Below, one piece after another: positions 19,330-31,376 of a stretch of 64,000 nt of DNA (within the stretch, counting starts at the first letter, position 1; each line of letters begins with the position of its first letter). The DNA lies in the NCBI GenBank assembly GCA_028697715.1, contig JAQVDS010000002.1, positions 62,001-126,000 on the forward strand. Direction: 5' to 3'. A model generated the notes under the pieces. The model did not search any database. It worked only from the letters and a program-made list of their open reading frames with translations, and was not told the DNA's origin. The translations under genes were made by a program, and so were the position numbers. Origin of the DNA: Acidithiobacillus sp. Its GTDB lineage: Bacteria > Pseudomonadota > Gammaproteobacteria > Acidithiobacillales > Acidithiobacillaceae.

Positions 19330-19986
19330 TTACCTCAACAAAACCCGAATACGGTCGGTGACCGCCGCACTGCTACCGGTGCCATCCACCTCAGCGTACC
19401 CGGCCCGAGCGCGGTAGAAAGAAACCAGCGGCGCCGTCTCGGCTGCGTACACCGCAAGCCGATGCCGAATTACCTCAGGCTGGTCATCGTCCCGCTGAAA
19501 GAGTTCGCCACCACACCGGTCGCATCGTCCCGCAACCTTTGGCGGCTGGAAACGCACATGGTATATGGCACCACAGTTGCGACACACACGCCGCCCGGAC
19601 AGCCGATCGACAATTTCCTCATCATCAAGCACAATGTGCAGGACATGCGCAATCGACAAGACACCGCTGCGAGCGAGCAAATGGTCGAGCCCTTCAGCCT
19701 GCACCACCGTGCGCGGAAAACCGTCGAATATAACTCCCTTCTGCGCGTCGCCTTCCTGCAGCCGTTCAGACACAATGCCTAGTATGATCTCGTCACTGAC
19801 CAAAGCGCCAGACTCCATCACCGCCTTGGCTCGTTTACCCATCTCGCTGCCGGCAGCAACAGAGGCGCGGAGCATATCACCAGTCGAAACATGAGGCAAG
19901 CCCAACTCGGCGGACAACACCTTGGCCTGGGTACCCTTGCCCACCCCCGGGGCGCCGAGCAGAATAATGTGTCCAATATCCGTCAT
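19330..19986 (-). CDS. adk: Adenylate kinase, zinc-LID form
   Basis: The enzyme catalyses ATP + AMP = 2 ADP. The P-loop is [12 protein letters not shown] near the N-terminus, and DGFPRT is the AMP-side motif. The long LID carries CRNC, then 16 residues, then CDRC, a four-cysteine zinc site as in Gram-positive and Paracoccus enzymes and unlike E. coli. The product is 218 residues from the ATG at 19986. A GTG at 19995, overlapping the secY stop, would add three residues; its ribosome site is only three bases away, so I prefer the ATG. It is co-transcribed with secY. Confidence 0.95.
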   Translation of the reverse strand: MTDIGHIILLGAPGVGKGTQAKVLSAELGLPHVSTGDMLRASVAAGSEMGKRAKAVMESGALVSDEIILGIVSERLQEGDAQKGVIFDGFPRTVVQAEGLDHLLARSGVLSIAHVLHIVLDDEEIVDRLSGRRVCRNCGAIYHVRFQPPKVAGRCDRCGGELFQRDDDQPEVIRHRLAVYAAETAPLVSFYRARAGYAEVDGTGSSAAVTDRIRVLLR

Positions 19987-19991
19987 AGTTA

Positions 19992-21326
19992 TCACTTACC
20001 TTGCTGGCCGCTCTTCCGCAGCAAACCTTCGTACCGATGGGTAAGCAAATGGCTCTGGATCTGTGCCATCAGGTCCATCATAACGACGACGACGATGAGC
20101 AGGCTCGTACCACCAAAGTAAAACGGCACGTTGTATTCCGTGATCAGGAACTCTGGCAACAGACACACCACGGTGAGGTAAATAGCTCCCCACAGGGTGA
20201 GACGGCTCAAGACCCGATCCATATACTTGGATGTCTGCTCTCCAGGCCGCAGTCCGGGAACGAAGGCACCGGACTTCTTCAGGTTATCAGCGGTTTCGCG
20301 CGGGTTGAACACCATAGCCGTGTAGAAAAAGGCAAAGAATACGATGGCAATAGTGAATACCACATCGTACAAGGTGGTCCCGGGACTCAACGCCTGTCCA
20401 ATCCGAGCCAACCACTCCATGCCAGGCACATTGGCAAACCAGCCGGCGAGAGTAGCAGGTAGAAGCAGTATACTGGTAGCGAAGATCGGCGGAATCACCC
20501 CGGACATGTTCACCTTGAGGGGCATGTGGGTGCTCTGCCCGCCATAAATCTTCCGTCCTACTTGCCGCTTAGCGTACTGAATTGGGATACGTCGCTGTGC
20601 GCTCTCCATAAAGACGACGAAGGCAAGAACCACCAGGGCCAAGACAAAAATGGCCAGAGCGAAGAGCGGCTGAAACTGGCCGGTACGCACGAGCTCCAAC
20701 ATGGTGGCAAGGGCCTGGGGTAGGCCAGCTACGATCCCCGCAAAGATGATGAGGGAGATACCGTTACCAATGCCACGTTCAGTAATCTGCTCGCCCAGCC
20801 ACATCAAGAATACTGTACCCGCCGAAAGGGTGATCGTAGTCGTAAAAAGAAACAGTGGCCCGGGATCGATCACCACCGGTACCGAGCCGCCATGCATCTT
20901 CTCAATGGCAACGGCAATACCTAATCCTTGCAGGAGCGACAACACCACAGTGGCGTAGCGAGTGTATTCGGTAATTTTCCGCCGCCCCGCTTCCCCCTCC
21001 TTTTTCAGCTCTTCCAGCTGTGGGATAACCGCCCCGCCCAACTGAAAAATGATGGACGCACTGATATACGGCATGATGCCCAACGCAAAAACCGTGAGTC
21101 GCGATAGCGCGCCTCCGGAAAACATGTTGAACATACCAAGGATGGTTCCCTGTTCCTGGTGGAAAAAGGAAGCCATCGCCGCAGGATCAATACCGGGAAC
21201 GGGAATATGTGCGCCGATGCGGAAGACCAACAACGCCCCGAGCAAGAAGAAGATTCGTCGCCGTAATTCCGCGATATTGCCCGCACCCTGCGCGGCATTG
21301 CTCAGTGCGCCGAGGGTGTTGGCCAT
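19992..21326 (-). CDS. secY: Protein translocase subunit SecY
   Basis: SecY is the channel of the Sec translocon in the inner membrane. The 444-residue product has about ten membrane segments and conserved features: [13 protein letters not shown] near the N-terminus, [11 protein letters not shown] in the second helix region, and cytoplasmic loops such as [16 protein letters not shown] that meet SecA and ribosomes. It is the last protein of the spc group, two bases after rplO. Confidence 0.98.
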   Translation of the reverse strand: MANTLGALSNAAQGAGNIAELRRRIFFLLGALLVFRIGAHIPVPGIDPAAMASFFHQEQGTILGMFNMFSGGALSRLTVFALGIMPYISASIIFQLGGAVIPQLEELKKEGEAGRRKITEYTRYATVVLSLLQGLGIAVAIEKMHGGSVPVVIDPGPLFLFTTTITLSAGTVFLMWLGEQITERGIGNGISLIIFAGIVAGLPQALATMLELVRTGQFQPLFALAIFVLALVVLAFVVFMESAQRRIPIQYAKRQVGRKIYGGQSTHMPLKVNMSGVIPPIFATSILLLPATLAGWFANVPGMEWLARIGQALSPGTTLYDVVFTIAIVFFAFFYTAMVFNPRETADNLKKSGAFVPGLRPGEQTSKYMDRVLSRLTLWGAIYLTVVCLLPEFLITEYNVPFYFGGTSLLIVVVVMMDLMAQIQSHLLTHRYEGLLRKSGQQGK

Positions 21327-21328
21327 AC

Positions 21329-21766
21329 TTATTCCTCTACCTGACCGCCAGCGGCCTCAATGGCCTGCCGCGCGCCGGCGCTGACACGCAGGCCTTTAAC
21401 GGTGATCGCGGCTTCCAGCTTGCCCGTCCGGATGACTTTGATCTGATCGGCATCACCGCGGACAAAGCGGCGCAGCCGCAGAGCTTCGGCATCCACCATG
21501 CCGCTGATTGCGGCGCTGGCGAGCATGTCGAGGGTCACTTCGACCACCAGCGAAGCACCGGCATTGCGAAAACCACGTTTCGGAATGCGCCGCTGCAACG
21601 GCATCTGTCCACCCTCAAAGCCGACTTTGTGGTAGCCGCCAGAACGGGCGTGCTGTCCCTTGTGGCCCCTTCCCGCGGTCTTGCCAAAGCCGCTACCAAT
21701 GCCACGACCGACCCGCACACGCTCCTTCTTGGCGCCTGGCGCAGGTGCAATGGTATTCAATTTCAT
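21329..21766 (-). CDS. rplO: 50S ribosomal protein L15
   Basis: The 145-residue protein starts [20 protein letters not shown] and has the glycine-rich [19 protein letters not shown] segment, which threads into 23S rRNA. The ATG at 21766 overlaps the rpmD stop as ATGA; an upstream in-frame start would add five atypical residues. It belongs to the spc operon. Confidence 0.97.
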   Translation of the reverse strand: MKLNTIAPAPGAKKERVRVGRGIGSGFGKTAGRGHKGQHARSGGYHKVGFEGGQMPLQRRIPKRGFRNAGASLVVEVTLDMLASAAISGMVDAEALRLRRFVRGDADQIKVIRTGKLEAAITVKGLRVSAGARQAIEAAGGQVEE

Positions 21767-21948
21767 GACTGTTCTTCCCAACGTAAGAGATACGGGATTT
21801 TCTGAATCATTCCGCGAACCTCAGGGGTATCGCGAAGTTCGACGCTGTGACCGGTACGTCGCAAGCCCAGACCACGAACCGTGGCGCGGTGCTTTTCCGT
21901 AATCCCGATCAGACTGCGGACCAAGGTAACGCGTAGGGTCTTACTCAT
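21763..21948 (-). CDS. rpmD: 50S ribosomal protein L30
   Basis: The 61-residue protein has the L30 core: [27 protein letters not shown], then [16 protein letters not shown]. The ATG at 21948 overlaps the end of rpsE by 8 bases and the gene's own stop overlaps rplO by 4. This dense packing suggests translational coupling. Confidence 0.96.
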   Translation of the reverse strand: MSKTLRVTLVRSLIGITEKHRATVRGLGLRRTGHSVELRDTPEVRGMIQKIPYLLRWEEQS

Positions 21949-22474
21949 TTTCAGACCCTCCATGTTCGCGAATTTCCCGCAACGTCTTGCCACGCTTCAT
22001 GGCAATGGACTGAGGACTCGCCAGTTTGGAAAAGGCATCAAAGGTTGCACGCACGACATTGATGGGATTATTGGATCCCAACGATTTGGCCACAACATTG
22101 CGTAAGCCCACCGCCTCACACACCGCGCGCATGGCACCGCCGGCGATGACACCGCTACCCTCGGGGGCCGGCCGCAGAATGACACGAGCCGCGCCATGAC
22201 GCCCTTCCACCGGAAACGGGATGGTGCCCCGCATCAAAGGCACCTGGGTGAGATAACGGCGAGCCTGATCGGTGGCTTTCTGGATACCAGCAGGAACTTC
22301 CTTGGCCTTGCCCCGCCCAAAACCGACCTTTCCATCTCCGTCACCCACCACCATCAAGGCGGCAAAGCCAAACTGGCGCCCACCCTTCACCACCTTTGAT
22401 ACGCGATTGATGTGAATGAGCTTTTCCAACATTCCATCACCCGGCTGTTGGCTTTCGCGATTCTCTCTTGCCAT
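21941..22474 (-). CDS. rpsE: 30S ribosomal protein S5
   Basis: S5 lies on the back of the 30S subunit and helps decoding accuracy. The 177-residue product has the N-terminal double-stranded RNA-binding fold ([19 protein letters not shown], in part) and the [17 protein letters not shown] region. The ATG at 22474 has GGAG eight bases upstream. A TTG two codons earlier is a weaker option. Confidence 0.97.
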   Translation of the reverse strand: MARENRESQQPGDGMLEKLIHINRVSKVVKGGRQFGFAALMVVGDGDGKVGFGRGKAKEVPAGIQKATDQARRYLTQVPLMRGTIPFPVEGRHGAARVILRPAPEGSGVIAGGAMRAVCEAVGLRNVVAKSLGSNNPINVVRATFDAFSKLASPQSIAMKRGKTLREIREHGGSENE

Positions 22475-22487
22475 TGTCAATACTCCG

Positions 22488-22841
22488 TCAGAAGGACAGG
22501 CCGCTTTCGCGTGCTGCCTCGGCGAGGGCCTTTACCCGGCCGTGGTAGCGATAACCGCTGCGGTCAAAAGCGACCTCGGTAATCCCCAGACCTTTGGCCT
22601 TTTCTGCCACGCGCTTACCGATGAGGGCCGCGCTATCGGTACTAGCACCATTCTTAATGGTAGCACGCACATCTTTCTCCAACGAAGAGGCCTGGGTGAG
22701 TACCCGCCCTTGGGCATCGTCGATGATTTGCGCGTAGATATGCTTGCCGGAACGATAGACCGACAAGCGCAGCTTGCCCTGTCCGGCAATGCGGGCGCGG
22801 GTCTTTCTGGCCCGACGCAACCGGCTGATATTCTTGTCCAT
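22488..22841 (-). CDS. rplR: 50S ribosomal protein L18
   Basis: L18 bridges 5S and 23S rRNA. The 117-residue product begins [18 protein letters not shown] and ends [16 protein letters not shown], both conserved. The ATG at 22841 has GAGGGG seven bases upstream, which decides it over a GTG that overlaps the rplF stop. Confidence 0.97.
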   Translation of the reverse strand: MDKNISRLRRARKTRARIAGQGKLRLSVYRSGKHIYAQIIDDAQGRVLTQASSLEKDVRATIKNGASTDSAALIGKRVAEKAKGLGITEVAFDRSGYRYHGRVKALAEAARESGLSF

Positions 22842-22852
22842 TGCTGATCCCC

Positions 22853-23377
22853 TCACTTCTTCTTGGCTTCTTTGCGCCGGACTTGCTCACCGGCATAGCG
22901 CACGCCCTTGCCCTTATAAGGCTCCGGCGGCCGATACGCGCGGATATCTGCAGCAACCTGCCCGACCATCTGCTTATCCACGCCGCGGATGACGATTTCC
23001 GTCTGCGTCGGCGTCTCGATAGTGATCGACTCCGGGACCGGGTACTCAACCGGGTGGGAAAATCCAAGGCTCAGACCCAGCGTCTTACCCTTGGCCTGAG
23101 CTCGATAGCCAACGCCAATGATTTCCAGCTTGCGCTCAAAGCCCTGGGACACACCATGGACCATATTGGCCAACAACGCACGCGTGGTACCCGCGTGATG
23201 CACGACATCTTCTTGCCAATTGATACTCGCCCTGTCGCCTTCGACGTGAATTCCGACACCGTTTTGCAAGGCCATGGCGAGCTGCCCCTTGGGGCCCTTC
23301 ACGGTGACTTGACCGGCGTCAATCCGAACCTCGACGCCCTTGGGCAAACTGACTGGTTGTTTCGCTACGCGTGACAT
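22853..23377 (-). CDS. rplF: 50S ribosomal protein L6
   Basis: The 174-residue protein has the two L6 repeats. It starts [17 protein letters not shown], has [23 protein letters not shown] mid-way (quoted in part as GVGYRAQ), and ends [16 protein letters not shown] followed by a lysine-rich tail. L6 lies near the elongation-factor site. Standard spc position. Confidence 0.97.
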   Translation of the reverse strand: MSRVAKQPVSLPKGVEVRIDAGQVTVKGPKGQLAMALQNGVGIHVEGDRASINWQEDVVHHAGTTRALLANMVHGVSQGFERKLEIIGVGYRAQAKGKTLGLSLGFSHPVEYPVPESITIETPTQTEIVIRGVDKQMVGQVAADIRAYRPPEPYKGKGVRYAGEQVRRKEAKKK

Positions 23378-23386
23378 GCTTCCCCC

Positions 23387-23782
23387 TTACGCGACGACGC
23401 AGAGCACTTCGCCGCCGATACCCTCGGCTCGCGCGGCGCGGTCGGTCATGATACCGCGCGAAGTGGAGACGATGGCGATACCATAGCCGTCGCGCACCCG
23501 TGGCAGCTCTTGCGCACCGCGGTAAATACGCACACCGGGACGGCTGATCCGCCGAATCTCGGAGATTACTCCTTCCCCTGCATAGTACTTTAAAGTAATC
23601 CGCAGGCTGGGATGACCGGCGAGGGTATCGTCTGCGACTTCCGCGATGTAGCCTTCGTCTAGTAGTACCCGAGCGATCGCCCGTTTCAGCTTGGACGCTG
23701 GGATCTGGACAGAATTCTTGCCCACTGCCTGCGCATTACGAATGCGCGTCAGCATATCTGCGATAGGATCTGTAATACTCAT
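23387..23782 (-). CDS. rpsH: 30S ribosomal protein S8
   Basis: S8 binds the central domain of 16S rRNA and, in E. coli, represses the spc operon. The 131-residue product starts [18 protein letters not shown] and ends with [23 protein letters not shown] (part: [11 protein letters not shown]), both diagnostic. It lies between rpsN and rplF. Confidence 0.97.
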   Translation of the reverse strand: MSITDPIADMLTRIRNAQAVGKNSVQIPASKLKRAIARVLLDEGYIAEVADDTLAGHPSLRITLKYYAGEGVISEIRRISRPGVRIYRGAQELPRVRDGYGIAIVSTSRGIMTDRAARAEGIGGEVLCVVA

Positions 23783-23789
23783 CTTTCCC

Positions 23790-23975
23790 TCACCAACTGC
23801 TCTTCACGATGCCGGGAATGTTGCCGGCCGAAGCATGCTTCCGCAGGCAAAGACGGCACAGTCCAAACTTGCGATAGTAACCATGGGCGCGACCACAAAG
23901 CTGGCAACGGTGGTAGGCACGTACGCGAAATTTCGGCGCCCGCGCTGCCTTGGCGATCATCGATTTCTTTGCCAT
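23790..23975 (-). CDS. rpsN: 30S ribosomal protein S14, short zinc type
   Basis: The product is only 61 residues and has a zinc site: C24-x2-C27 and C40-x2-C43 ([17 protein letters not shown]), ending [11 protein letters not shown]. Most Gammaproteobacteria carry a cysteine-free S14 of about 101 residues, so this is the 'type Z' form more often seen in Gram-positives. The ATG at 23975 gives MAKKSM; a longer upstream reading is not family-like. Confidence 0.95.
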   Translation of the reverse strand: MAKKSMIAKAARAPKFRVRAYHRCQLCGRAHGYYRKFGLCRLCLRKHASAGNIPGIVKSSW

Positions 23976-23988
23976 AACTTTGCTCTCC

Positions 23989-24531
23989 TCAGGCGCGGAA
24001 CGGCATTTTGAAAGCCTTGAGTAAACCCAGGGCCTCCGCATCGTTCTTGGCAGTGGTCGTAAAGGTCACGTCCATTCCTCGCAGTCGGTCGATTTTGTCG
24101 TACTCGATCTCCGGGAAAATGATCTGCTCCTTTACCCCCATCGAATAGTTTCCCCGGCCATCGAAGGATTTCGGCGACAGGCCGCGAAAATCGCGGATTC
24201 GGGGGATAGCAATACTCACCAAGCGATCCAGAAATTCATACATGCGCTCACCACGCAAGGTCACCATGCAGCCGATCGGATAGCCGTCGCGAATCTTGAA
24301 GGCCGCAACAGACTTCCGCGCCTTGGTGACAATCGGTTTCTGACCGGCGATCTTCGTCATATCACCAACGGCAGCCTCGAGCACCTTCTTATCGCCGACC
24401 GCCTCACCGACCCCCATGTTGATGGTGATCTTTTGCAGGCGCGGAACCTCCATGACGCTTTTAAAACCGAACTCCTGAATCAGCCGCGGTATGATCTGAT
24501 CCTTGTATACTTTTTGCAACCGTGCTTCCAT
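23989..24531 (-). CDS. rplE: 50S ribosomal protein L5
   Basis: L5 binds 5S rRNA and touches P-site tRNA. The 180-residue product has [35 protein letters not shown] and [16 protein letters not shown], all conserved. The ATG at 24531 gives MEARLQKVY. It follows rplX by 14 bases. Confidence 0.97.
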   Translation of the reverse strand: MEARLQKVYKDQIIPRLIQEFGFKSVMEVPRLQKITINMGVGEAVGDKKVLEAAVGDMTKIAGQKPIVTKARKSVAAFKIRDGYPIGCMVTLRGERMYEFLDRLVSIAIPRIRDFRGLSPKSFDGRGNYSMGVKEQIIFPEIEYDKIDRLRGMDVTFTTTAKNDAEALGLLKAFKMPFRA

Positions 24532-24545
24532 CTTCACCTGCCCCC

Positions 24546-24866
24546 TCAATGCTTCGCCAGCTGTTCGCCGTTGCTTTTGAATACGCGAACCTTGCTGCCA
24601 TCGGCGAGGAACTTGAAACCAACGCGGTCGGCCTTACCCGTAACCGGGTTGTAGATCGCGAGCTTGCACAACTGCACCGGCGCTTCCTTTTCTACGATAC
24701 CACCACCGTTACCCATACGATCCGGGCGTTGATGCCGCTTGATCATATTGACTTTTTCCACGATGGCGCGGCCTTCCTCCGGCAACACGCGCAATACCTT
24801 GCCACGTTTGCCCTTGTCCTTACCGCTGAGCACCACCACTTCATCGTCCTTGCGAATCTTGCTCAT
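24546..24866 (-). CDS. rplX: 50S ribosomal protein L24
   Basis: L24 nucleates 50S assembly. The 106-residue product has the KOW motif ([18 protein letters not shown], in part) and [11 protein letters not shown]. The ATG at 24866 has AGGAG six bases upstream; an in-frame TTG two codons earlier is unlikely. Confidence 0.96.
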   Translation of the reverse strand: MSKIRKDDEVVVLSGKDKGKRGKVLRVLPEEGRAIVEKVNMIKRHQRPDRMGNGGGIVEKEAPVQLCKLAIYNPVTGKADRVGFKFLADGSKVRVFKSNGEQLAKH

Positions 24867-24875
24867 GCTCAACTC

Positions 24876-25244
24876 CTACAACACTTCGGGCGCGAGCGAA
24901 ATGATCTTCATGAAATTGGCGCCACGCAGCTCGCGGGTGACCGGGCCAAAAATACGCGTGCCAATCGGCTGCAACTGATTGTTGAGCAGCACCGCAGCGT
25001 TGTTGTCGAAGCGGATCACCGAACCGTCCTCGCGACGAACGCCCTTGCGAGTACGCACAATGAGGGCATTGTAAACATCACCCTTCTTGACCTTACCGCG
25101 CGGTGCCGCGTCCTTGATGCTGACCTTGATGACGTCACCAATATCCGCGTAGCGCCGGTGCGAGCCGCCGAGCACCTTGATGCACATCACCTCTCGAGCG
25201 CCGCTGTTGTCCGCCACGGCTAGCCGACTCTGCATTTGAATCAT
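24876..25244 (-). CDS. rplN: 50S ribosomal protein L14
   Basis: The 122-residue protein starts [17 protein letters not shown] and has [20 protein letters not shown], both diagnostic. L14 forms an intersubunit bridge. The ATG overlaps the rpsQ stop as ATGA. It is the conventional first gene of the spc operon, but there is no promoter-sized gap before it here. Confidence 0.97.
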   Translation of the reverse strand: MIQMQSRLAVADNSGAREVMCIKVLGGSHRRYADIGDVIKVSIKDAAPRGKVKKGDVYNALIVRTRKGVRREDGSVIRFDNNAAVLLNNQLQPIGTRIFGPVTRELRGANFMKIISLAPEVL

Positions 25245-25516
25245 GATGCGACTCCTTCCGCAATGGCATGCCCAACTACCGACACCAGACGCCAGGTCTT
25301 GGTCTTGGAAATCGGCCGGCATTCTTCAATGCGCACGGTATCACCGATCTGGCAACTGTTGTCCTGATCGTGAGCGTGGAATTTCTTCGACCGCCGTATG
25401 TACTTCTTGTACAGCGGGTGCTGAATACGATGCTCGACAAGGACGACAATGGTCTTATCCATCCGATTGCTGACCACGGTGCCCACCAGACTCCGAGGAT
25501 TCTGTTCTGTGCTCAT
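25241..25516 (-). CDS. rpsQ: 30S ribosomal protein S17
   Basis: The 91-residue OB-fold protein has [16 protein letters not shown] and [18 protein letters not shown], typical of S17, followed by [19 protein letters not shown]. Starts and stops overlap its neighbours by 4 bases on both sides. Confidence 0.97.
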   Translation of the reverse strand: MSTEQNPRSLVGTVVSNRMDKTIVVLVEHRIQHPLYKKYIRRSKKFHAHDQDNSCQIGDTVRIEECRPISKTKTWRLVSVVGHAIAEGVAS

Positions 25517-25710
25517 TGGCTCACCTTCGCCTTCTTCGTGATCTCAGTACGTATCCGTGCTATGTCGCGACGCACGCCGCGCAAGCGGGCAGTGTTCGCC
25601 AGCTGCCCGGTGCCATGTTGCATACGCAGTTTGAACTGCTCTTCGAGGAGTGCAAGCAACTGGGTCTGACACTCAGACACCGATAGCTGGCTCAAATCTT
25701 GTCCTTTCAT
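25513..25710 (-). CDS. rpmC: 50S ribosomal protein L29
   Basis: The 65-residue two-helix protein has the family core: [23 protein letters not shown] and [15 protein letters not shown]29 lies at the tunnel exit where SRP and trigger factor dock. It overlaps both rplP and rpsQ by 4 bases. Confidence 0.96.
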   Translation of the reverse strand: MKGQDLSQLSVSECQTQLLALLEEQFKLRMQHGTGQLANTARLRGVRRDIARIRTEITKKAKVSQ

Positions 25711-26123
25711 CCCATCACCCGCCGTTCTACCACGATGGTCTGCACCGGCAGTTTGGCAGCTCCGAGCCGCAGAGCCTCGCGTGCTACCTCTTCCGTTACG
25801 CCTTCCATTTCATACAAAACCTTACCGGGCTGAATCAACGCCACCCAGTATTCCGGATTTCCTTTGCCCTTACCCATACGCACTTCAGCGGGCTTTTTGC
25901 TGATCGGCTTGTCGGGGAAAACCCGCACCCAGATCCGTCCTCCACGGCGTACATGACGGTTGATGGCACGCCTGGCGGCCTCGATCTGCCGCGCCGTGAC
26001 GCGCCCGCGCGTTGTCGCCTTGAGACCATACTCACCAAAGCTCACTTTGTTGCCGCGCGTGGCGAGGCCGCGATTGCGACCCTTGTGCTGTTTGCGAAAT
26101 TTGGTCCGTTTTGGTTGCAACAT
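25707..26123 (-). CDS. rplP: 50S ribosomal protein L16
   Basis: L16 organises the A-site tRNA binding region. The 138-residue product starts [19 protein letters not shown] and has [19 protein letters not shown], with an arginine at the site hydroxylated by RoxA in E. coli plausibly kept. An upstream GTG directly before the ATG is a less likely start. Confidence 0.97.
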   Translation of the reverse strand: MLQPKRTKFRKQHKGRNRGLATRGNKVSFGEYGLKATTRGRVTARQIEAARRAINRHVRRGGRIWVRVFPDKPISKKPAEVRMGKGKGNPEYWVALIQPGKVLYEMEGVTEEVAREALRLGAAKLPVQTIVVERRVMG

Positions 26124-26134
26124 CACCGCTCTCC

Positions 26135-26797
26135 TTACTTCTGCGCGGCAGCAACGCTAGCTGCGCTGCTCCATTCGAGAATTTCGCCCTTGAAGATCCA
26201 GACCTTGACGCCAATGATGCCATAGGTCGTCTTAGCCTCGGCAAAGCCGTAGTCGATGTCTGCGCGGAGGGTATGCAGAGGAACGCGTCCCTCGCGGTAC
26301 CACTCGGTCCGCGCGATCTCCGCACCGCCCAGGCGACCAGCACAGTTGATCCGCATTCCCTGGGCGCCAAAACGCATCGCGTTGGTAACGGCTCGCTTCA
26401 TTGCCCGACGGAACATGATCCGCCGCTCCAACTGCTGAGCCACGTTCTCGGCGACCAGCTGGGCATCCAGCTCTGGCTTGCGAATTTCTTCGACATTGAC
26501 GTGCACTGGAATCCCCATGCGCTTTTGCACTTCCGCACGCAGATTCTCAATATCCTCGCCCTTCTTACCAATGACTACCCCGGGCCGCGCCGTGTGCAGC
26601 GTGATACGCGCACTGCGCGCGGGCCGCTCAACCGTGATATCAGAGATCGCCGCGCCACTCAGGCGCTTGCGAATGAAATCACGGATACGGATGTCTTCGA
26701 GCAACTTGTCTTTGAAATCTGCTTTTCCGTACCAGCGCGAGTTCCAATTCTTAATGATTCCCAGACGCAGTCCGATTGGATTCGTTTTCTGACCCAT
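26135..26797 (-). CDS. rpsC: 30S ribosomal protein S3
   Basis: S3 lies at the mRNA entry channel. The 220-residue product starts [20 protein letters not shown] and has the KH-domain [15 protein letters not shown] loop, then [23 protein letters not shown] (part: FRRAMKRA). The length is normal and it lies 11 bases after rplV. Confidence 0.97.
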   Translation of the reverse strand: MGQKTNPIGLRLGIIKNWNSRWYGKADFKDKLLEDIRIRDFIRKRLSGAAISDITVERPARSARITLHTARPGVVIGKKGEDIENLRAEVQKRMGIPVHVNVEEIRKPELDAQLVAENVAQQLERRIMFRRAMKRAVTNAMRFGAQGMRINCAGRLGGAEIARTEWYREGRVPLHTLRADIDYGFAEAKTTYGIIGVKVWIFKGEILEWSSAASVAAAQK

Positions 26798-26808
26798 ACT
26801 TTCCTCGC

Positions 26809-27141
26809 TTACTGTTCGGCTACGACAATGGTGATGTGGCTGGTACGCTTCAAAATCCGCGTGCCGCGCCCCTTCGCACGGGCCGCGAAGCGCTTCAACA
26901 CCGAACCGCCATCAATCATGATCGATTCGACCACCAAGGCATCGACATCGGCACCTTCGTTGTTCTCGGCATTGGCGATGGCGGACTCCAGGCATTTGCG
27001 AATCGGCAACGCCGCCTTTTTCTGGGTAAAACGCAGGATATCCAACGCCTTATCTACCGGCTTTCCGCGCACCAGGTCAGCCACCAGTCGAGCCTTTTGC
27101 GGCGACATCTGCAATCCTTTCAATACTGCCGTTGATCTCAT
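26809..27141 (-). CDS. rplV: 50S ribosomal protein L22
   Basis: L22 lines the nascent-peptide tunnel. The 110-residue product has [18 protein letters not shown], the [11 protein letters not shown] region, and the tunnel-tip loop ending [20 protein letters not shown]. No change is visible at the macrolide-loop tip. Confidence 0.97.
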   Translation of the reverse strand: MRSTAVLKGLQMSPQKARLVADLVRGKPVDKALDILRFTQKKAALPIRKCLESAIANAENNEGADVDALVVESIMIDGGSVLKRFAARAKGRGTRILKRTSHITIVVAEQ

Positions 27142-27151
27142 CTCAGTGTCC

Positions 27152-27427
27152 TCAACGCTTGGCTTTCTTGTCGGCGACGTGGCCCTTGAAGGTCCGAGTC
27201 AGGGCAAACTCGCCGAGCTTGTGCCCCACCATGTTCTCGTTGACCACAACGGGAATGTGCTGTTTTCCGTTATGGACGGCAAAGGTCAAACCGATAAAAT
27301 CGGGCGTAATGGTGGAACGACGCGACCAGGTCTTGATCGGCTTGCGACTGTTGCTCGCCTGAGCTTCCTGGACCTTTTTGTCGAGATGCTGGTCCACGAA
27401 AGGACCCTTCTTGATGGAACGTGGCAC
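27152..27427 (-). CDS. rpsS: 30S ribosomal protein S19
   Basis: The 91-residue protein starts [15 protein letters not shown] and has [22 protein letters not shown] and [18 protein letters not shown], all diagnostic of S19 on the 30S head. Standard S10 operon place between rplB and rplV. Confidence 0.97.
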   Translation of the reverse strand: MPRSIKKGPFVDQHLDKKVQEAQASNSRKPIKTWSRRSTITPDFIGLTFAVHNGKQHIPVVVNENMVGHKLGEFALTRTFKGHVADKKAKR

Positions 27428-27447
27428 GACGAATTCCTCTCCCCTGA

Positions 27448-28272
27448 TCAGGACTTCCGGCGGCGGACGATCATGCCGCTGGTACGTTTGTTGCGACGGG
27501 TACGATACCCCTTGGTCGGCTGCCCCCAGGGCGACACCGGATGACGCCCGCCCGAAGTGCGGCCTTCACCACCACCGTGTGGATGGTCGACCGGGTTCAT
27601 GGCGACGCCACGCACCGTGGGACGGATACCGCGCCAGCGGGTAGCACCGGCCTTGCCCAACTGCCGCGTCCCATGCTCGTCGTTGCCGACAACACCCAAT
27701 GTGGCGCGGCAGGATACATGAATTTTGCGCACTTCACCAGAGCGCAGTCGAATCTGCGCGTAATCTCCTTCACGCGCCATCAACTGCGCGGAGGCGCCAG
27801 CCGAGCGGGCGATCTGCCCGCCCTTGCCAGGACGCAATTCGATATTGTGGACCACACTACCGACTGGAATCTTGCGCAGCGGCATGCAGTTACCAGGACG
27901 CACCGGCGTCTCCTCGCCAGAGATCAGGGTGTCGCCAGCGGACACGCCTTTGGGAGCAAGGATATACCGGCGTTCGCCGTCGGCGTAACAGAGCAGGGCC
28001 AAATGGGCGCTGCGATTGGGATCGTATTCGATCCGCTCCACCTTGGCAGGTATGTCATTCTTGTTACGACGAAAATCAACCAGACGATAATGCTGACGAT
28101 GCCCACCACCGGCGTGCCGGCGCGTCACTCGTCCATTGTGGTTGCGACCGCCAGTATGTGCCTGGCTGGAGGTCAACGCTTTGACCGGAGCGCCCTTGTG
28201 CAGCTCCGGATTGACCACCTTGATGACGAAACGACGTCCGGCGGAGGTCGGTTTGGTTCGTACGAGAGCCAT
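27448..28272 (-). CDS. rplB: 50S ribosomal protein L2
   Basis: L2 helps form the peptidyl-transferase centre and subunit joining. The 274-residue product has the [18 protein letters not shown] segment (here [20 protein letters not shown], in part) and the C-terminal [19 protein letters not shown], with the conserved histidine (DHPHGGGEG) intact. Confidence 0.98.
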   Translation of the reverse strand: MALVRTKPTSAGRRFVIKVVNPELHKGAPVKALTSSQAHTGGRNHNGRVTRRHAGGGHRQHYRLVDFRRNKNDIPAKVERIEYDPNRSAHLALLCYADGERRYILAPKGVSAGDTLISGEETPVRPGNCMPLRKIPVGSVVHNIELRPGKGGQIARSAGASAQLMAREGDYAQIRLRSGEVRKIHVSCRATLGVVGNDEHGTRQLGKAGATRWRGIRPTVRGVAMNPVDHPHGGGEGRTSGGRHPVSPWGQPTKGYRTRRNKRTSGMIVRRRKS

Positions 28273-28290
28273 CTTTATCCCCTATCTCTC

Positions 28291-28584
28291 TCAGGCAATG
28301 CCAAGGTCGATGCTGTTGCCTTCGGCAAGGCGCACGTAGGCTTTCTTCCAGGAAGAGCGACGCCCGGCATGGCGTCCCATACGCTTCGCCTTACCCGCGT
28401 AGTTCAGCGTCTGTACGGACAGTACACTGACTTGGAACAGCCGTTCGACCGCAGACTTGATCTCGCCCTTGCTGGCGTCTCGCGCGACCCGAAAGGCGTA
28501 CTGATTTGCTGCCTGGGTCTGCATGGTGCTTTTCTCGCTCACGATCGGCGCAAGCAAGACCAGAAACTGACGTTCGTTATTCAT
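28291..28584 (-). CDS. rplW: 50S ribosomal protein L23
   Basis: L23 is the docking site for trigger factor and SRP at the tunnel exit. The 97-residue product has [31 protein letters not shown] and [13 protein letters not shown]. The ATG at 28584 overlaps the rplD stop by 4 bases; the longer reading upstream is inside rplD. Confidence 0.96.
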   Translation of the reverse strand: MNNERQFLVLLAPIVSEKSTMQTQAANQYAFRVARDASKGEIKSAVERLFQVSVLSVQTLNYAGKAKRMGRHAGRRSSWKKAYVRLAEGNSIDLGIA

Positions 28585-29198
28585 CCATACACCTCCGCAA
28601 ACTTGTTGGCGGCGGCGGCGTCCATCAACACTCGCCCGTAACGCAGGAGGTCTGCTGGACCCACATCCTGCCACTCGGCCAAGCCGACGTGCGGAAAATT
28701 CCGCAGCGACAAAAAGAAATTGATCGGCGCTTCTGCCAACACTACCAGCACGTCATCACCACCCGCGGCTTGCAACCAGGTCCGCCCGTGCTTGGCCTTG
28801 GGTTCGGCAAAATCTTCTGCGGCGATGATCTGCAAACGATCTTGCCGAAGCAGCTCCGCCAGCGCAATGCGCATGGCACCGGCCCACATTTTCTTGTTGA
28901 CCTTCTGCTTGTAACTTTGCGTCACGCCAGGAAAGGCACGACCACCGCCGCGCCAGATGGGACTCCGGATACTACCCGCACGCGCACGACCGCCACCTTT
29001 CTGTTTCCAAGGCTTGCGACCGCCGCCACGAACGGCGGCACGATTCTTCTGCACCGCCGTACCGCTACGCAGACCCGCTAATTGCGCGACCACCACCTGA
29101 TGCAGTAACGCTTCGTTGTAGGGCGCGTCGAACACGGCGTCCGCCAGCTCTACCTTTTCACCCTTGCCACTACTAATATGAATACTTTCTACTTCCAT
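28581..29198 (-). CDS. rplD: 50S ribosomal protein L4
   Basis: L4 reaches into the exit tunnel, and in E. coli it also represses the S10 operon. The 205-residue product has the tunnel loop [19 protein letters not shown] with [15 protein letters not shown], then a Rossmann-like core ([11 protein letters not shown]). No E. coli-like S10 leader is expected, because tuf lies directly upstream of rpsJ. Confidence 0.97.
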   Translation of the reverse strand: MEVESIHISSGKGEKVELADAVFDAPYNEALLHQVVVAQLAGLRSGTAVQKNRAAVRGGGRKPWKQKGGGRARAGSIRSPIWRGGGRAFPGVTQSYKQKVNKKMWAGAMRIALAELLRQDRLQIIAAEDFAEPKAKHGRTWLQAAGGDDVLVVLAEAPINFFLSLRNFPHVGLAEWQDVGPADLLRYGRVLMDAAAANKFAEVYG

Positions 29199-29212
29199 CG
29201 TCGTGCTCCCGT

Positions 29213-29845
29213 TTACCCGCGCACGGTGGGACGCAGTACAACATCCCCCTCGTTAGCGCCGGGCACACTGCCCTTGATCATCACGAGGCGCCGCTCGACA
29301 TCGACACGTACGACCTCGAGATTCAGAGTCGTTACCCGCTCGTTGCCCAAATGCCCAGCCATCTTCTTGCCTTTGAATACCCGACCTGGAGTCTGACGAC
29401 AACCAATGGAGCCCGGGGCACGGTGGGATAGCGAATTACCGTGGCTGGCGCGATTACTGCGAAAATTGTGACGCTTGATGGCACCCGCAAAACCCTTACC
29501 CTTGCTGACACCTGTCACGTCAATCCGCTGTCCCACAGTGAACATATCCAGCGACAGCTCTTGTCCAGCTTGATAAGAACCGGACTCATTCAGCCGAAAC
29601 TCACGTAAAAAACGGCGCGGCTCAACGGCAGCCTTACGAAAATGTCCGGCTAGTGCAGAGCTCAAACGTTGTGGGCGAACGCTGCCTACGCCGACCTGGA
29701 TCGACTCGTACCCGTCGCTGTCTTTGCTCTTTACCTGGGTCACGACGTTTTCTGCGACGTGGATAACGGTAACCGGAACCACCTTGCCACCTTCGCCAGC
29801 CACCCGCGTCATACCGATCTTGCGACCTATCATGCCGATCGTCAT
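29213..29845 (-). CDS. rplC: 50S ribosomal protein L3
   Basis: L3 reaches the peptidyl-transferase centre. The 210-residue product starts [15 protein letters not shown] and has [32 protein letters not shown] and [11 protein letters not shown], all typical. A methionine four residues in could also be the start. It lies 10 bases after rpsJ. Confidence 0.97.
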   Translation of the reverse strand: MTIGMIGRKIGMTRVAGEGGKVVPVTVIHVAENVVTQVKSKDSDGYESIQVGVGSVRPQRLSSALAGHFRKAAVEPRRFLREFRLNESGSYQAGQELSLDMFTVGQRIDVTGVSKGKGFAGAIKRHNFRSNRASHGNSLSHRAPGSIGCRQTPGRVFKGKKMAGHLGNERVTTLNLEVVRVDVERRLVMIKGSVPGANEGDVVLRPTVRG

Positions 29846-29855
29846 TATTTTCTCC

Positions 29856-30163
29856 TTACAGCTTAATCTCTACATCAACTCCCGCCGCAAGGTCGAGCTT
29901 GATGAGCGCATCGACGGTCTTGTCGTTGGGGTCGAGAATATCCATGAGCCGCTTATGAGTGCGTTGCTCGAACTGGTCACGGGCATTTTTGTCCACATGC
30001 GGCGAACGCAGCACGGTGAAGCGCTCGATCTTGGTGGGCAACGGAATCGGACCACAGACCCGCGCGCCGGTGCGGCGCGCGGTCTCGACGATCTCCGCAG
30101 CAGAGATGTCAAGCATCCGGTAGTCGTAAGACTTCAGGCGAATACGAATCTTGGAACCTTCCA

Positions 30164-30164
<1 letters not shown>
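29856..30164 (-). CDS. rpsJ: 30S ribosomal protein S10
   Basis: S10, also the NusE antitermination factor, is 102 residues here. Diagnostic segments are [28 protein letters not shown] and [19 protein letters not shown]. The ATG at 30164 overlaps the tuf stop by one base (TGATG), so it is part of one transcript with tuf; an adjacent GTG is less likely. Confidence 0.97.
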
Positions 30165-31354
<1,190 letters not shown>

Positions 31355-31376
31355 GACTACCTTCTCCCGTTACAAC

